Shown here: piece after piece, positions 1-10,663 of the stretch
How positions within the stretch are numbered: position 1 is the first letter of the stretch
How the letters are laid out: every line of letters starts with the position of its first letter
DNA from: Gerris lacustris
Taxonomy: Eukaryota; Arthropoda; Insecta; Hemiptera; Gerridae
Length of the DNA stretch: 64,000 nucleotides
Reading direction: 5' to 3'
Assembly: GCA_951217055.1 (NCBI GenBank)
Contig: OX578283.1
Span: 67,598,475 to 67,662,474 of the forward strand
Made by a program: the position numbers and the translations under genes
The notes under the pieces: model-generated
What the model was told of the DNA's origin: nothing
The model's input: the letters and a program-made list of their open reading frames with translations, nothing else
Database searches by the model: none

Positions 1-524
1 GGGTGGCTGAACTAGGCGAGACAGAAGATGCCTCAGATGGCAGTCATCAAGCGCTACACTGTAACTACCTCCCGTCTCCTTTGCTAGTACCGAGCACACA
101 TACACTTCAGCACTACCGACCCCAACCACTGAAACTCTAACTGAGTTTGATTTCAAACTCTACAAACAATCAAATAAGTAACAAATACAATCAAATAATA
201 TAACAATCATGTTGAAATAGTAAGAAAAAACAATTAGCATTTATTGTCTATGTTAGTGTAAGTCATATGTCATATAACACACACATAATATAATAAGAGT
301 TTTTGTGAAGAAAAACTCAATAATGAAGAGTTGGAAAAAGTTTAGCTCTGCTAACAATATCATTCACAACAAAATGGCAACTAACAACTCTTCGTTGGTG
401 TAGTTTGGTATTTGGCCACAAACAACAGCTGACATAATTTCACAGACCTATGATCTATATCAAAAATTTGATACAGATCATAGGGCCATTCAGGACACCT
501 TTTCGGATGATCCTTAGGTAAGAG
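1..524. other. GTF2H2 intron sequence, nothing recognised
   Basis: AT-rich sequence downstream (in gene orientation) of exon 4. Both strands were checked for the next GTF2H2 exon and none was found. It may include more of the LINE relic that follows. Confidence 0.5.
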
Positions 525-935
525 CCGTGCTGGAGGACCTTCACTTAATCCGGGACCAGGGAAAAATCTGCAAAATTATGTGGATTCCAAGCCACATAGG
601 TATCGCAGGAAATGAAGCAGCACATGAAGCAATCCTGACAGCCTCGGAGCAATGACCAATTCGTCCAGATGACCAAATCCGGTCAGATACAGCAGGCATC
701 AGAGTTTCGTGGAAAAATGAATGGAAGAATGGTACAACACAGTTGTGTGAAGTCATGCCTCACCTAGAACCCATAAACTGGCCTTCCGACTTTAGTAGGA
801 GGGACATTAGAACCCTCCAAAGAGTGGCAACAGGACACACCCGCCTCACCCACAGCTACCTGCTTAAAGGTGGTCCAAGACCGAAATGCCCTTAATGCCC
901 CTCTCACCATGGACCACATTATCTCAGTGTGTAAC
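525..935 (+). mobile_element. Jockey-like LINE relic (RNase H to C-terminal region)
   Basis: Plus-strand translation gives KICKIMWIPSHIGIAGNEAA, the substrate-loop block of the RNase H domain found in I/Jockey-type non-LTR retrotransposons. Further on is RTLQRVATGHTRLTHSYLLK, the conserved segment after RNase H in the same ORF. There are in-frame stops (for example after ASEQ and after PKCP), so it is dead. It sits in a GTF2H2 intron on the strand opposite to the gene. Confidence 0.75.
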
Positions 936-1228
936 AGCCAAGGAATGCAGAGAGCCCGCCCCCAAAACATGGGAACATTAACTCAAATTTTTAACTCCCC
1001 GGCGCAAATAAAAACCAAGTCTTTCTAATGAGGGAAACTATCTACAACCTAATATAACAGAGAGAGAAAAATAAATAAATCAAAAATAAGAACAAAATAA
1101 ATAAATAAGTAAATCAATGAAAGAAAGGATTAAGATACAGACCTATGAATAATTGAACCACATACACACTTTTATAATGAGGATAGAGGGAAATAGGAAA
1201 AGGACAAAATAGAATCCAACAACTAGAT

Positions 1229-1537
1229 CAGCGGTTCTCAACCTGTGGTACGCGTACCCCTTGGGGATACGCAAAAATGTGTAAGGGGAATGCGGTGAAT
1301 TAAAATAAGGTTTTTTGTTTACATTTCTGTCTAATAAATAAAAACTTTTTAGTAAAATGTCAATTAAAAAATCTAGTTTGGAATTAAAATAACCGATTTA
1401 CAGCTGTTTCTATGAAGTAGCAGTAGTTAACAACACTTCATCTAATATAAAAGGAATTTATAAAAATAAGGGGTTGTTTTTAGGGGGTACGCACAGTTAA
1501 TTATACAAAAAAGGGGTACGTGGGTTGAGAACCGCTA
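1229..1537. mobile_element. hAT-type MITE with perfect 8-bp target duplication
   Basis: Terminal inverted repeats CAGCGGTTCTCAACC at the left and GGTTGAGAACCGCTA at the right, flanked on both sides by AACTAGAT (1221-1228 and 1538-1545). The 309-bp interior has no coding capacity. CAG-GGTTCTCAACC termini and 8-bp duplications are typical of hAT transposons. Confidence 0.9.
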
Positions 1538-1622
1538 AACTAGATAATAACTAATCCGAGAGTTGATAAGTACTTAATTAAGTTCTCCAAACTGCTAATG
1601 ACCCTCGTGCTGTCGAAGCAGT

Positions 1623-1742
<120 letters not shown>

Positions 1743-1847
1743 AAGCTTGACAAAGTTTGGATATATAAAATTCACAAAAAGTTACAGAATCTCCCCTACA
1801 AGCCATCAAAAATAGCAATGTTTTGAATATAACCCTAAAATGATTAC

Positions 1848-2066
1848 CTGAATAGTATTATTAATGTCGCTCGGGTCACAGGTGGTCAAACTGCCCATAA
1901 TTACGAGTATTTCTCGACTGGCATGGCTTGGCATGTTTTTGAGCGTAGACAGAGCTAGTTCCAAGCCGTTCTGAAGAGAAGGTTCTCCGTTGCAGCATGA
2001 AGGTGGGCTGTACACAGTGTTTAGAGATTCTATCTGTTTCTTGCCGTTCCCACTTAGTTCTGTCAC
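1848..2066 (-). CDS. GTF2H2: GTF2H2 coding exon 4
   Basis: Acceptor ACATTAG, donor GTAATC. 219 nt (73 codons, phase 0). Encodes VTELSGNGKKQIESLNTVYS, a two-cysteine insertion, NGEPSLQNGLELALSTLKNM and the conserved SLTTCDPSDI strand of the vWA domain. This is the last exon visible before the window edge. Confidence 0.92.
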
Positions 2067-5000
2067 CTAATGTAAACAATAAAACCACTTATTCAAAATA
2101 AAATCTTAATAGCAAAGAACAAAACAGATAATTTCAAGATAAAAAGAACTTTTTATATACTACGTTTTTAAATTTTCTATTGATTGTATGTAATGTTGAT
2201 AATATAATTGTTATTGTTATATAATATATAATGTTAGTGAAAAAAAAAAAATCCGAATTTATTTACTTCACATAAATGACAACCATCTAGAGAGCTGATC
2301 TTAAACCTATAAAAGGACAAATCTTTGAACAACGGATCTCCCCAACACTAAATCTAAACCGTGCCATCGATATATTTGAAATAATATAAATAATATAATC
2401 GATATATTTCTTGTTTTGCTGTCATTCAATGTTTATCTCTTATTTATAAATATGGGACATGGCAAAACAAACCGTGCCATCGATATATTTGAAATAATAT
2501 AAATAATATAATCGATATATTTCTTGTTTTGCTGTCATTCAATGTTTATCTCTTATTTAAAATATGGGACATGGCAAAACAAATAAAATAGTTCGGATTT
2601 TTTCCGAACTAACTTTCCATACATCAAAATTTGCTGAAAACAAATTAAATTCTGCTGAAAGGTGGCTAAAAGTATTAAAATAATGCATTGTCATCGTGTT
2701 CTGAGCTATGCTAAAAGTTTCAAATGTCTAGCTATTCGGGAAGTTAGTTAGAAATCGATTGCCAGATTTGTACCGGACAAACAAACAAACAAACAAGAAA
2801 GCAAGCTAATAAAAACATAGTAAAAAATTGCATTTATCAATCAATCAATATTAATTTGAAATACATACTAACCCTTTCAGCCCTTTTATTCCTTGTTATG
2901 ATGAAACCAAGTTGACTAAGAGGACTTTCATACAGATATTCTCCAACAAACTCCTCCAAAAGCTAAAACAAGTATAATATCAATGTCACACAAGTCCAAA
3001 AAAATCTATAACTTCAACGAAAAAGATAATAATAAACGAGATATTACAGCCATATAATAGAAGAAGAGATTACTTAATAAATAATTGGTTGTTTTGACAG
3101 AGATTTTGAGGTAGCACTTCATAATTATGACTAGAGAGGTTGGTAGAAAGTAACACAACAATATTGTCTCCACAATTTTGCTTCTGAGCTTACCGAAGGT
3201 AACGGAAGCATTGTGTTCACTTTTGAGAACAAAAAACTTTTATGTCTCCGATTTTAAAAATTCCAAGACAGAAATCAGTTTCAGACATCAGGGAACATTT
3301 TTGGTCTCGTGTCTGTCTGTCTTTCTGTCAGTCTGGTGTCCGCGAATCCTGAAACGTGTAACGATAACTTGAGTAAATGTCAACCGATTTTGATGAAATT
3401 TAGTAGACATGTTCATTTCACCAATGCCCAGGACGAGTTCGTTGGACAACTTTATCTGTCCAAGCGTTCACGTACAACGCTCGCGTAAACGTGAACATCA
3501 AATTTAAAATTGGAATTTTAGGTCGGGAAAAAAATCTAACTTCATCTATTCAATGAGACAAACATTTTTTTTTTTTTTTTTTTTCAAATACAATTTTTAA
3601 TTAAAACCAACAGTGACACCACAATGAAGTGTTAAAGATCGCTAAAACTATTAATATTTTTTACACAATAAACAATAAAATAATATAACAATAATGTTAA
3701 TGTTAATACAACTATAAAGTACGTGATAGGATGCGAGGAAGCTATGTGCCACACTAATTGGAAGTCTATTTTTTATTAAAACTCACAAACGTGTTTCGAC
3801 ATATAATATCATCTTCAGTGTGCGTGTTAACTTAGTAAGAGTGAATTCTGTACTAAGCTAACTATTTTACAAAGTTTTATGACAAACTAACAGTACAAGG
3901 TGGGGGCAGACTAGGGCTGTATGGTTAGAAGGATTACGGAAGGAACAAGGTAAGGGATATGGAGTTGAGAACCAAGGCGGAACCCACTAAAGATATAGTT
4001 CAGGTTTACTTAACTATTTCACATTTCATTTTGAAGATAACTGCCGATTGCTGTACTCAGTACGGCATGCAACCATTGAAGGGGTTTTCCACTACAAGGG
4101 AGGCGTTTTTAATCTTGCCTAAAGAAGGCACATTATCAAGAGATCTCCTAGACTGACTACAATTAACTTTTATTTATTAATATTAATGTTATTTATTGAA
4201 TTGTTTGTTCCACAATTAATCTTATTACAAAATATATAACTGTTGTAACTGTAATATATAATTGTTTTTCAACTAACAACGTTGTTTTTAAACTTTTACA
4301 AAATATCCTGAGAAAGTGGAATTAGCCCTTAGTTTGAACACCTTAGGTCGCTCCCTGTCCTACCAGTGCGCCGGCCCTTCAATTCAATTTATTCTTCAGA
4401 AAGAGTTGTATGAAGATTTCTTATCCCTGTGAGTGTCATCAGCCTTTATATTCAAATATATGTCTCCTATTCTTTGAGGGCTGGCTACTAGCCGTTTACA
4501 CTTACAATTGTAGACATTTCTACTAAGCTATTACATTATAACAGTAGATAGGAATTAAAATAAATAATCCATGTACACAAATAACCTGTATACCATCTAT
4601 AGAGTTCTAAGGGTTACATCTTAAAAGGGAAACTTGCTGCTGGCAACCTTAGGTGTAAAATTTGGAGGAGTATCTCTGATTAACTTTATGCCAGTTAATA
4701 GGTATTTAGGTTAATCGGCTTAGATCATCACATTAATTTTTTTTCTTTCTAAGAGTAACCGTCTTAGAAAGCCATTTATTGATCCATATGTCCAAAATAA
4801 TTATTACATATGTTAGCTATCATTTTAAAGATAGATCATCACATTAATATGGAGCGAGTTTTCTAACATACCTTTAATGTGCATAATTGCCTAGTAGGTT
4901 TGAGATCCTGATCTAGCATTGATTCAGATGCATCTAGTACGACATAGAGATGTCTCATCATGCCTAGTTTAGATTGGCCTTTCTTCTCCAACTGGGCTTT

Positions 5001-7475
5001 TCTTTTGGCCCGTTGGATGATTTCGGCAACAGATGCGTCCAAATTACCTTCGTCATCTTCTCGGATCGCTTCCCTGTTTAGATACAAATAAATCCAATTA
5101 TTGTTTGTTTTCAATCGGTTTTATAATGTTATAAAGAATGAGGATAGCTGAATGAAAAATGAAATTGATATTGAGTTTACACCTTGAAGAGGGGTAGAGG
5201 CGTGGTAGTATTGCTAAAGTCACTTGTCCCTCTGCTTGGTCTTATATGAATCAAGAGCAGAGCAAGATCGTGAGTTCAATCCCAAGCATTGATGCTCTGA
5301 TTTATATGGCTCACTAATGATCACATCATACTCACTAAGCAGTACAATGTACAGAGGTATGATGTGTGAAGTGGCTGGAACTCTCTACCCCGGGGATAGT
5401 AAAATATGGTCTAAAACAAGGCCTAATTAGTAGGTTCCAACAAGTGGTTCTTCCTACACGTCTAGTACTAGTACCTTACTACTATTACTACTACTAACAC
5501 AACATTGTACAATGTACCTACAAAATGAGTATGGTGCAATCATTAGTGAGCCATATAGTAGTAGTAAATGGCTCACTAATGATTGCACCATACTCATTTC
5601 GTAGGTACATTGTACAGGGTGGAGCGTGGCAGACGTATGAATTTGAAGAGGGGATTGCTCCCTTCCTATTGGTCCTAGACGGTTGAGAGTAGGGTCGTTT
5701 GAAAGAGGGGGACGGGAAGGTTGTGTTCCACGTTTCAGCAGGACGGAACCACAGCCCACACAGCAAGGGTTTGCGTAAACTTTTTGCAAGACAGATTTCC
5801 CGGGCGTCTCATCTCTTTAAGAGGCGATTTAAACTGACCAGCAAGATCGCCTCATTTGGCTCCTTGTGATTTTTTTCTGTGGGGATACCTTAAATCCTTG
5901 GTGTACAGCAATCGTCCCAGAACCCTGGAAGCCCTCAAGAACAACATTGCGAGCCAAAATTCCTGTGGAAATGTTCGAAAGAGTGCACAAAAACTTTGAA
6001 AACAGGCTTAATCAGTGTTTGGAATATGAGGGGAACCACTTATCCAATACTTTGTTTAAATCTAGGTAAATTTAAATTTCCCATGTTAATTAATCAGGAA
6101 AAAATTTTTAAAAAAAATTATTTTGTAACATTCTGTTATTTATTACATTTTCAAATTCATATGTCTGCCGCGCTCCACCCTCTACAATGTTGTGAATGAA
6201 GTGGTTGGCACCCACTACAGAGTTGTTAACATTTTGAAAATCACTCTGACTAGCGAATAAAGAGTAGATTGTTAAGTAAAGGTGGGTTTAGACCAGGGGT
6301 GCACAACCTTTTTATAAGTGGGGGCCAAATGTATCATTCAATTCTTAATTGCAGGACGCAAGGTAACTTCTTTGCTTGGGCACTTGCCTAGTTTGCTAGC
6401 TACTTGCAGCTTCAATGTTAGACATAGCAATACGCAAGATTCCCTCCAAATGTATATCACTAAGATGAGAACGAAACTTTGATTTGATTAGTTTCATCAA
6501 TGAAAACAATTGCTCACATAAGTAGGTACTTCTAAACAATGTGGCCGTTTATAAAGCATGATCTTCAAGCGATCCCATTTCCTTCGTCAAGTAATTTCTG
6601 TAGAAATCTAGGAGAGAACATTCAGAGAATTTTGTTTTTAACTCATTGTTACACTGAAGATCTATTAGTTTTATTTGGAAATTAAATGGCATTGCAGCAA
6701 CATCAGTAGAAAACGGCAGAGAAAACATGGCAAACAATGTTTCAAATTTTCAAAATTGTCGTTTAAACTCATATTGAATATTCACTACAAGAGAAGCATA
6801 TTTAGCCACATTTATGTGAGTTTCAGAACTTACAGCAAAATTCCCCGGCCACGGCCGCAATGGCCTGCGGGCCTCAGGTTGTGCACCCCTGGTTTAGACG
6901 GTTCAATTTCATTGTTTAATATAATTGAACTACACACTTTTAATCTAAATGAATACCTCTAGACTGTTTAGATAAAACAATCAAAGTGCCAGTGTTTAAA
7001 AATCATAAAAAAATATAACCTATGCAGCTAAAACCTTCAATTCCATCAATAAGAAAATAACATTGAATCATTTCTTATATTCTTCAGTTTTACCCAAAAC
7101 AAACCCTAAGTAAGATGCTTGAATAAATAATGCATAAGCGAACCTTCATTGGAATGGCATAGAAGCCACATGGCTATTTCTATAAATGAATGATGGACTT
7201 CCCCATCTGAATTTGTGATAGTGTTAGAATTGACTATGAATGAACATATTATTGTTCATTCGGTGCACAATACTACAATCAATGTTTTATTTTATTCAGA
7301 CTAGTCCATTGCCTTTTGTACTCATAAGGTAGAAGAATAGTCGGCTCACAATATCGGTTATGCTAGTAATGCTTAAATATTTACAATAAAATAATTACTC
7401 ATATAAAATTACTTACCAAGTTTTCTCATAGCCGGTTTCCCAGCGGTATTCTTTAACATCATCTTCTTCCGCCAT
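1848..7475 (-). CDS. GTF2H2: GTF2H2, general transcription factor IIH subunit 2 (p44/Ssl1), 5' half
   Basis: Subunit of the TFIIH core, which opens promoters for RNA polymerase II and unwinds DNA in nucleotide-excision repair; p44 binds and stimulates the XPD helicase in the nucleus. Four exons are visible on the minus strand: 7417-7475, 4872-5073, 2873-2962 and 1848-2066. They join in phase to 570 nt (190 codons). The product starts MAEEDDVKEYRWETGYEKTW and contains the family-typical block GMMRHLYVVLDASESMLDQD, which opens the von Willebrand A-like domain (DxSxS metal-site-like motif), then TREs such as SREILVIMGSLTTCDPSDI. The human protein is about 395 residues; the missing half (rest of the vWA fold and the C-terminal zinc-binding and RING-like modules) must lie beyond position 1. 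I found no further exon in 1-1847. The start ATG is in the divergent promoter region shared with PPP4R4. Identity is by family recognition and I am confident of it. Confidence 0.93.
2140..2830. repeat. Dispersed repeat R1, copy a, with internal 113-bp tandem duplication
   Basis: Matches 31136-31745 in inverted orientation (for example AGCTATTCGGGAAGTTAGTT followed by a GTACCGGACAAACAAACAAA block). In this copy a 113-bp segment beginning ACCGTGCCATCGATATATTT is present twice in tandem (2358-2470 and 2471-2583); the other copy has it once. No coding capacity was seen. It fills most of GTF2H2 intron 3. Confidence 0.85.
2873..2962 (-). CDS. GTF2H2: GTF2H2 coding exon 3
   Basis: Acceptor TTTAG, donor GTTAGT. 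90 nt (30 codons, phase 0 at both ends). Encodes LLEEFVGEYLYESPLSQLG and then an ITRNKRAER-like end, aligned with the human LLEYFVEEYFDQNPISQIG region. Confidence 0.9.
3181..3780 (+). repeat. Hairpin-tipped dispersed repeat, copy a (R2)
   Basis: Begins with a two-tier hairpin at 3181-3208: outer arms CTTC and GAAG, inner arms TTACC and GGTAA around a GAA loop. A GTCTGTCTGTC-type tract follows at about 3310. A second copy in the same orientation is at 53063-53655. The two also share a distal block (GGATGCGAGGAAGCTATGTG) at about 3728 and 53610. Confidence 0.8.
3781..4871. other. GTF2H2 intron 2, mostly unclassified
   Basis: About 1.1 kb before exon 2. The stretch at 3793-3826 (RC ACTGAAGATGAT ... 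GTCGAAACACG) resembles a motif widespread near insect retroelement ends and recurs at 55926-55960. No gene, tRNA or clear terminal repeats were found in the remainder. Confidence 0.4.
4872..5073 (-). CDS. GTF2H2: GTF2H2 coding exon 2
   Basis: Acceptor AACAG, donor GTATGT. 202 nt, ending in phase 0. Encodes a charged helix rich in Lys and Glu, then the first strand and metal-site-like loop of the vWA domain (VVLDASESM), ending RQLCTLK. Confidence 0.93.
5506..5616. repeat. 49-bp near-perfect inverted repeat (cruciform-capable)
   Basis: Left arm 5506-5554 and right arm 5568-5616 are reverse complements with one mismatch, separated by a 13-nt ATAGTAGTAGTAA spacer. The right arm runs into the TIR of the adjacent IS630-like element. 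A diverged copy of the same segment is at about 5300-5360. Confidence 0.9.
5615..6182 (+). mobile_element. IS630/mariner-like element with transposase pseudogene
   Basis: Roughly 33-bp TIRs (left CAGGGTGGAGCGTGGCAGAC, right the reverse complement ending GCGCTCCACCCTC) are flanked by TA at 5613-5614 and 6183-6184. The plus strand encodes the C-terminal transposase: FQQDGTTAHTARVCVNFLQD, FPGRLISLRGDLN, then SPHLAPCDFFLWGYLKSLVY and, in another frame, MFERVHKNFENRLNQCLEYE. The conserved Trp before PARSP is a TGA stop and there is a frameshift near 5965. The N-terminal half is absent (568 bp in total), so this is an internally deleted, dead copy. Confidence 0.85.
6294..6891 (-). mobile_element. 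hAT element with transposase C-terminal relic
   Basis: TIRs CAGGGGTGCACAACC and GGTTGTGCACCCCTG with an exact 8-bp duplication GTTTAGAC (6286-6293, 6892-6899). The minus strand encodes FSTDVAAMPFNFQIKLIDLQ and, just after, LLDFYRNYLTKE, typical of the C-terminal part of hAT transposases. Further on it reads into a diverged region with stops. 598 bp, internally deleted and inactive. Confidence 0.9.
6900..7416. other. GTF2H2 intron 1, nothing recognised
   Basis: AT-rich intronic sequence next to exon 1. No ORF, RNA gene or repeat boundary was supported. Confidence 0.5.
7417..7475 (-). CDS. GTF2H2: GTF2H2 coding exon 1
   Basis: Start codon ATG at 7475-7473 (CAT on the plus strand). The exon ends before a consensus donor GTAAGT. 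59 nt: 19 codons plus two bases, completed to Trp by exon 2. The start is supported by agreement with the acidic N-terminus and RWEtGYEkTW block of animal p44 proteins. Confidence 0.92.
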
Positions 7476-8221
7476 TTTTTAGCAACTATATTGTAGCGGA
7501 ATAATCAACAAAATTTAAGGAATAATCAACAAAAATTAACAGTTATAAAGGAAATCTAATCTATTTAAAGGACTTTATTTACAATTCAACATTCGAAAAT
7601 TCGAAGCGGCTTATATTTGTTTTGAAATTAAAACCGAAAATCAGCATCTTTCATGTTTTACTTTAAACCCAGATTAATTTAAAAATATTATATTACAAAG
7701 ATGTAAGACCTATATAGTATTATAAGATCCATACTCTTTTTTATTTTAGATAATAATAATAGTCATTCATCTAAAAATATAATTTATTATCAATTTTTAA
7801 CTCATTAAAACCATGTTTTTGTTATTGATAACCATGAACATGGAAACCGCAAAAAGAAATATTAATATAGCCTCGAAAGAAAACCCGCCACTATATAAAA
7901 GTCGTTCTGCCTTTTTGTTCTGATAATATTTTCTACGGCCTGTCAGAAAATATGAAATTTATATAAATAACAAGAAGCATGTAGCAATTTTAAGGTTAAT
8001 TAAAATATTTTTTGTGTGAAAATAATGACATTTAAGGGTTATAAATGTATAAAAACGTTTTGACTTTGCTAACTCTTAAATGAAGAAATAAAGAAATTGG
8101 ATTTTTTTTTTCTTCGTAAGTGTCTAACCTTAATTACTATTTTTTTAAAAAGCCAGTCATCTTTGTACTTAATGTGTCGAAAAATTATTTACGATAAACA
8201 AAGGATTAAAATTGGCTGAAG
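7476..8221. promoter_or_regulatory. Divergent promoter region between GTF2H2 and PPP4R4
   Basis: 746 bp separates the two start codons, with the genes transcribed away from each other. The region is free of recognisable transposons, unlike every large intron around it, consistent with selection on a shared regulatory region. The GTF2H2 start lies inside AAAATGGCGGAAG, a YY1/Pho-like context. The promoter role is inference from position. Confidence 0.6.
7892..7900 (+). promoter_or_regulatory. Candidate TATA box for PPP4R4
   Basis: TATATAAAA, about 320 bp upstream of the PPP4R4 ATG and directed toward it. Initiation would fall near 7925. In such AT-rich DNA a chance match is quite possible. 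Confidence 0.3.
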
Positions 8222-8278
8222 ATGTTTGATGATTTCGGACAATATAACTTAGACCGTCTTAATTCGAAGGAGATAAAA
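8222..8278 (+). CDS. PPP4R4: PPP4R4 coding exon 1
   Basis: Encodes [19 protein letters not shown], residues 1-19. Donor GTATGA, phase 0. In-frame stop 12 nt upstream of the ATG supports this start unless a further 5' coding exon is spliced in. Confidence 0.75.
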
Positions 8279-10578
8279 GTATGATAATCATAATTACGTT
8301 TCTATTCTATTCTTATTTATTACGTAAAACTTTTCTTACCAAAATTGAATTTTTTTTTTTAATTCTTTTAAAGTGTAATCGACATTTTTCAATCTAGTGT
8401 TATAAAAAAGTGTGCAATGGTATTTTGTAAATTGCAGAAAAACCCGCCATTTTCAACATTGAATAAATCAAAGAAAAAATAATCATGGGGGGGGGGACAG
8501 ATTAGAGTAGGACCTGCCATATTAAAACTGGGCTAAGTAGTAATGAACTCGTTAATGAAAGTTTGTCTCAGTTGTCCCAGAATTTTTTTTTTCTTAAAAA
8601 AATAATTCTATATGTCGAAATTTCTATGTAGCAATTTATTCCTGGAACCATTAATTTCATTGTATGAATGTCCGACTGGATACTTTTTTATTTTAAACGA
8701 ATATACCATTCTAATATCGTGTGATAAAATTAAGAATTACTTAATTATTTTCAGACGCAAGATGTTCTGAAAAAACATTCATTAGACCCGATTTTGGAAG
8801 ATGATCCGATTTTGAAGGCCAGTACTATATTAAGGTAAGTAATAAATATATATATATACTAGCTTTTACCCCGCGCTCCGCACGGGGCTCATGCTAGGTA
8901 TTAGTGGCTATGTTTCCTATAATCATGTAGGCCTAGCAATTAAATTAAATTCCTAAATAGTTTTTGTTTCCAAAGCCTTCCTGAATAAAATCAGGACTAT
9001 ATTACACATCATTAATTCCAATTCCATTACTAAGGATATAATACTCTCCAAATCGTAGTTTGGAGTATGTACTATCAGTACATTTTATAAATAGCCAATG
9101 GAAACTAAGTAATATAGCAATAAAAAAAAACAATGCTAAATAAATATAATAAATAACAAAATAAACGTATAGACAAAACCAATTAGACTGGGAAGTCATT
9201 GAACAATCATCAACCATGATGGTGCATTAATTTAATTATACCAGCCTCTTCTCTCACTATGGATGCCGCACCAGAAATTATTTAGTAATTCTAGTTCTGG
9301 GAAAAATTAATAAAATAATAAATACTTAATTTAAAGAGCATTAGTGTGAGGTGTAAGCTCCCTAATCAGAAATGAAATCGGTCAACAATTGCGGACGCCA
9401 TAAGCCCTCAAAGTCAGATATCTTTTTAAAAAAATAAATTTTAGCTTATATTTAAGGTAGAACCGATGGAGTTACGACAAAAAGTCATACGACCAAAGTT
9501 GTAGATCTTTTAAAATCAGTTACTGCTGGCAGGGACGTAACTAGGATAGTTTCCACCCGGGGCAAGAACTCGCATTGGCACCCCCCCCCCCCCCCCCCAT
9601 TTCTATACATTTTTTTTTATACATTTCAGAATGTATAAAATGAAAAAGTATCCAAAAAATTTTCAATTCTGACCAATATACAGGCAAAACTTTAATTTTA
9701 TATATACACTATGTGCACGGATGGAGTTGCCTCTAAGTGTAAATTCTAAAAAATTTCAATTTTCGAAGAAAAGTCACTCTTCATAAAATCTTCTGCTTGT
9801 TCTTAAATGAAGATTTATAGTATTACTTTTTGTTCAAAATGTAAACTGTACCCAGTGAGTACAATTTTCTAAAATTGTACAAGAGGAAACCTGTCCAAAT
9901 GTTGACTGTTCAAGAAAAAAGTATTCTATATAATTTCTTTTAGATACTATACCAAATTTACTTTTCGCATAAAAATGTCGATGGTAAAATTTTAAAATCC
10001 CCCCCCCCTGCCACTTATAAAAAGTCTAATTTGTCTGATTCAAATACATGTGGGGTCGATTTAAAGGTCTCATTGAGTGCGTTAAAAGTTGTTAAAAGAG
10101 AAAATCGTATTTATTATTTAAATATTATTTATTTTCCTAACTAATTTCTCCTTTGATATAGCATTCATGTTTTGTTTTTTTTTTACCAAAAAATGCAATA
10201 CCACAACTTTTAATGTACTCAATGAGATCTTTAAATCGACCCCACATGTATTTGAATTAGACAAATTTGACTTTTTATATGTGGAAGGGAGGAGGAAATT
10301 TTTAAAATTTTACCATCGACATTTTTATGCTAAAAATAAAATTGGTATAGTATCTAAAATAAATTATAAAGAATACTTTTTTCTTGAATAGTCGAAATTT
10401 GGAACGGTTACAATTTTAGAAAATTGTACTTTCAGGGTACAGGGTACATTTTGAACAAAAAGTAATACTATAAATCTTCATTTAAGAACAAGCAGGAGAT
10501 TTTATGAAGAGTGACTTCTCTTCGAAAATTGAATTGTTTTGGAATTTACACGTATAGGCAACTCCATCCGTGCACATA

Positions 10579-10663
<85 letters not shown>

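Noticed and set aside
6294..6891. A host domesticated hAT gene
   Set aside because: Exact target duplication and TIRs remain, and the coding part is short and interrupted, so it is a decayed transposon.
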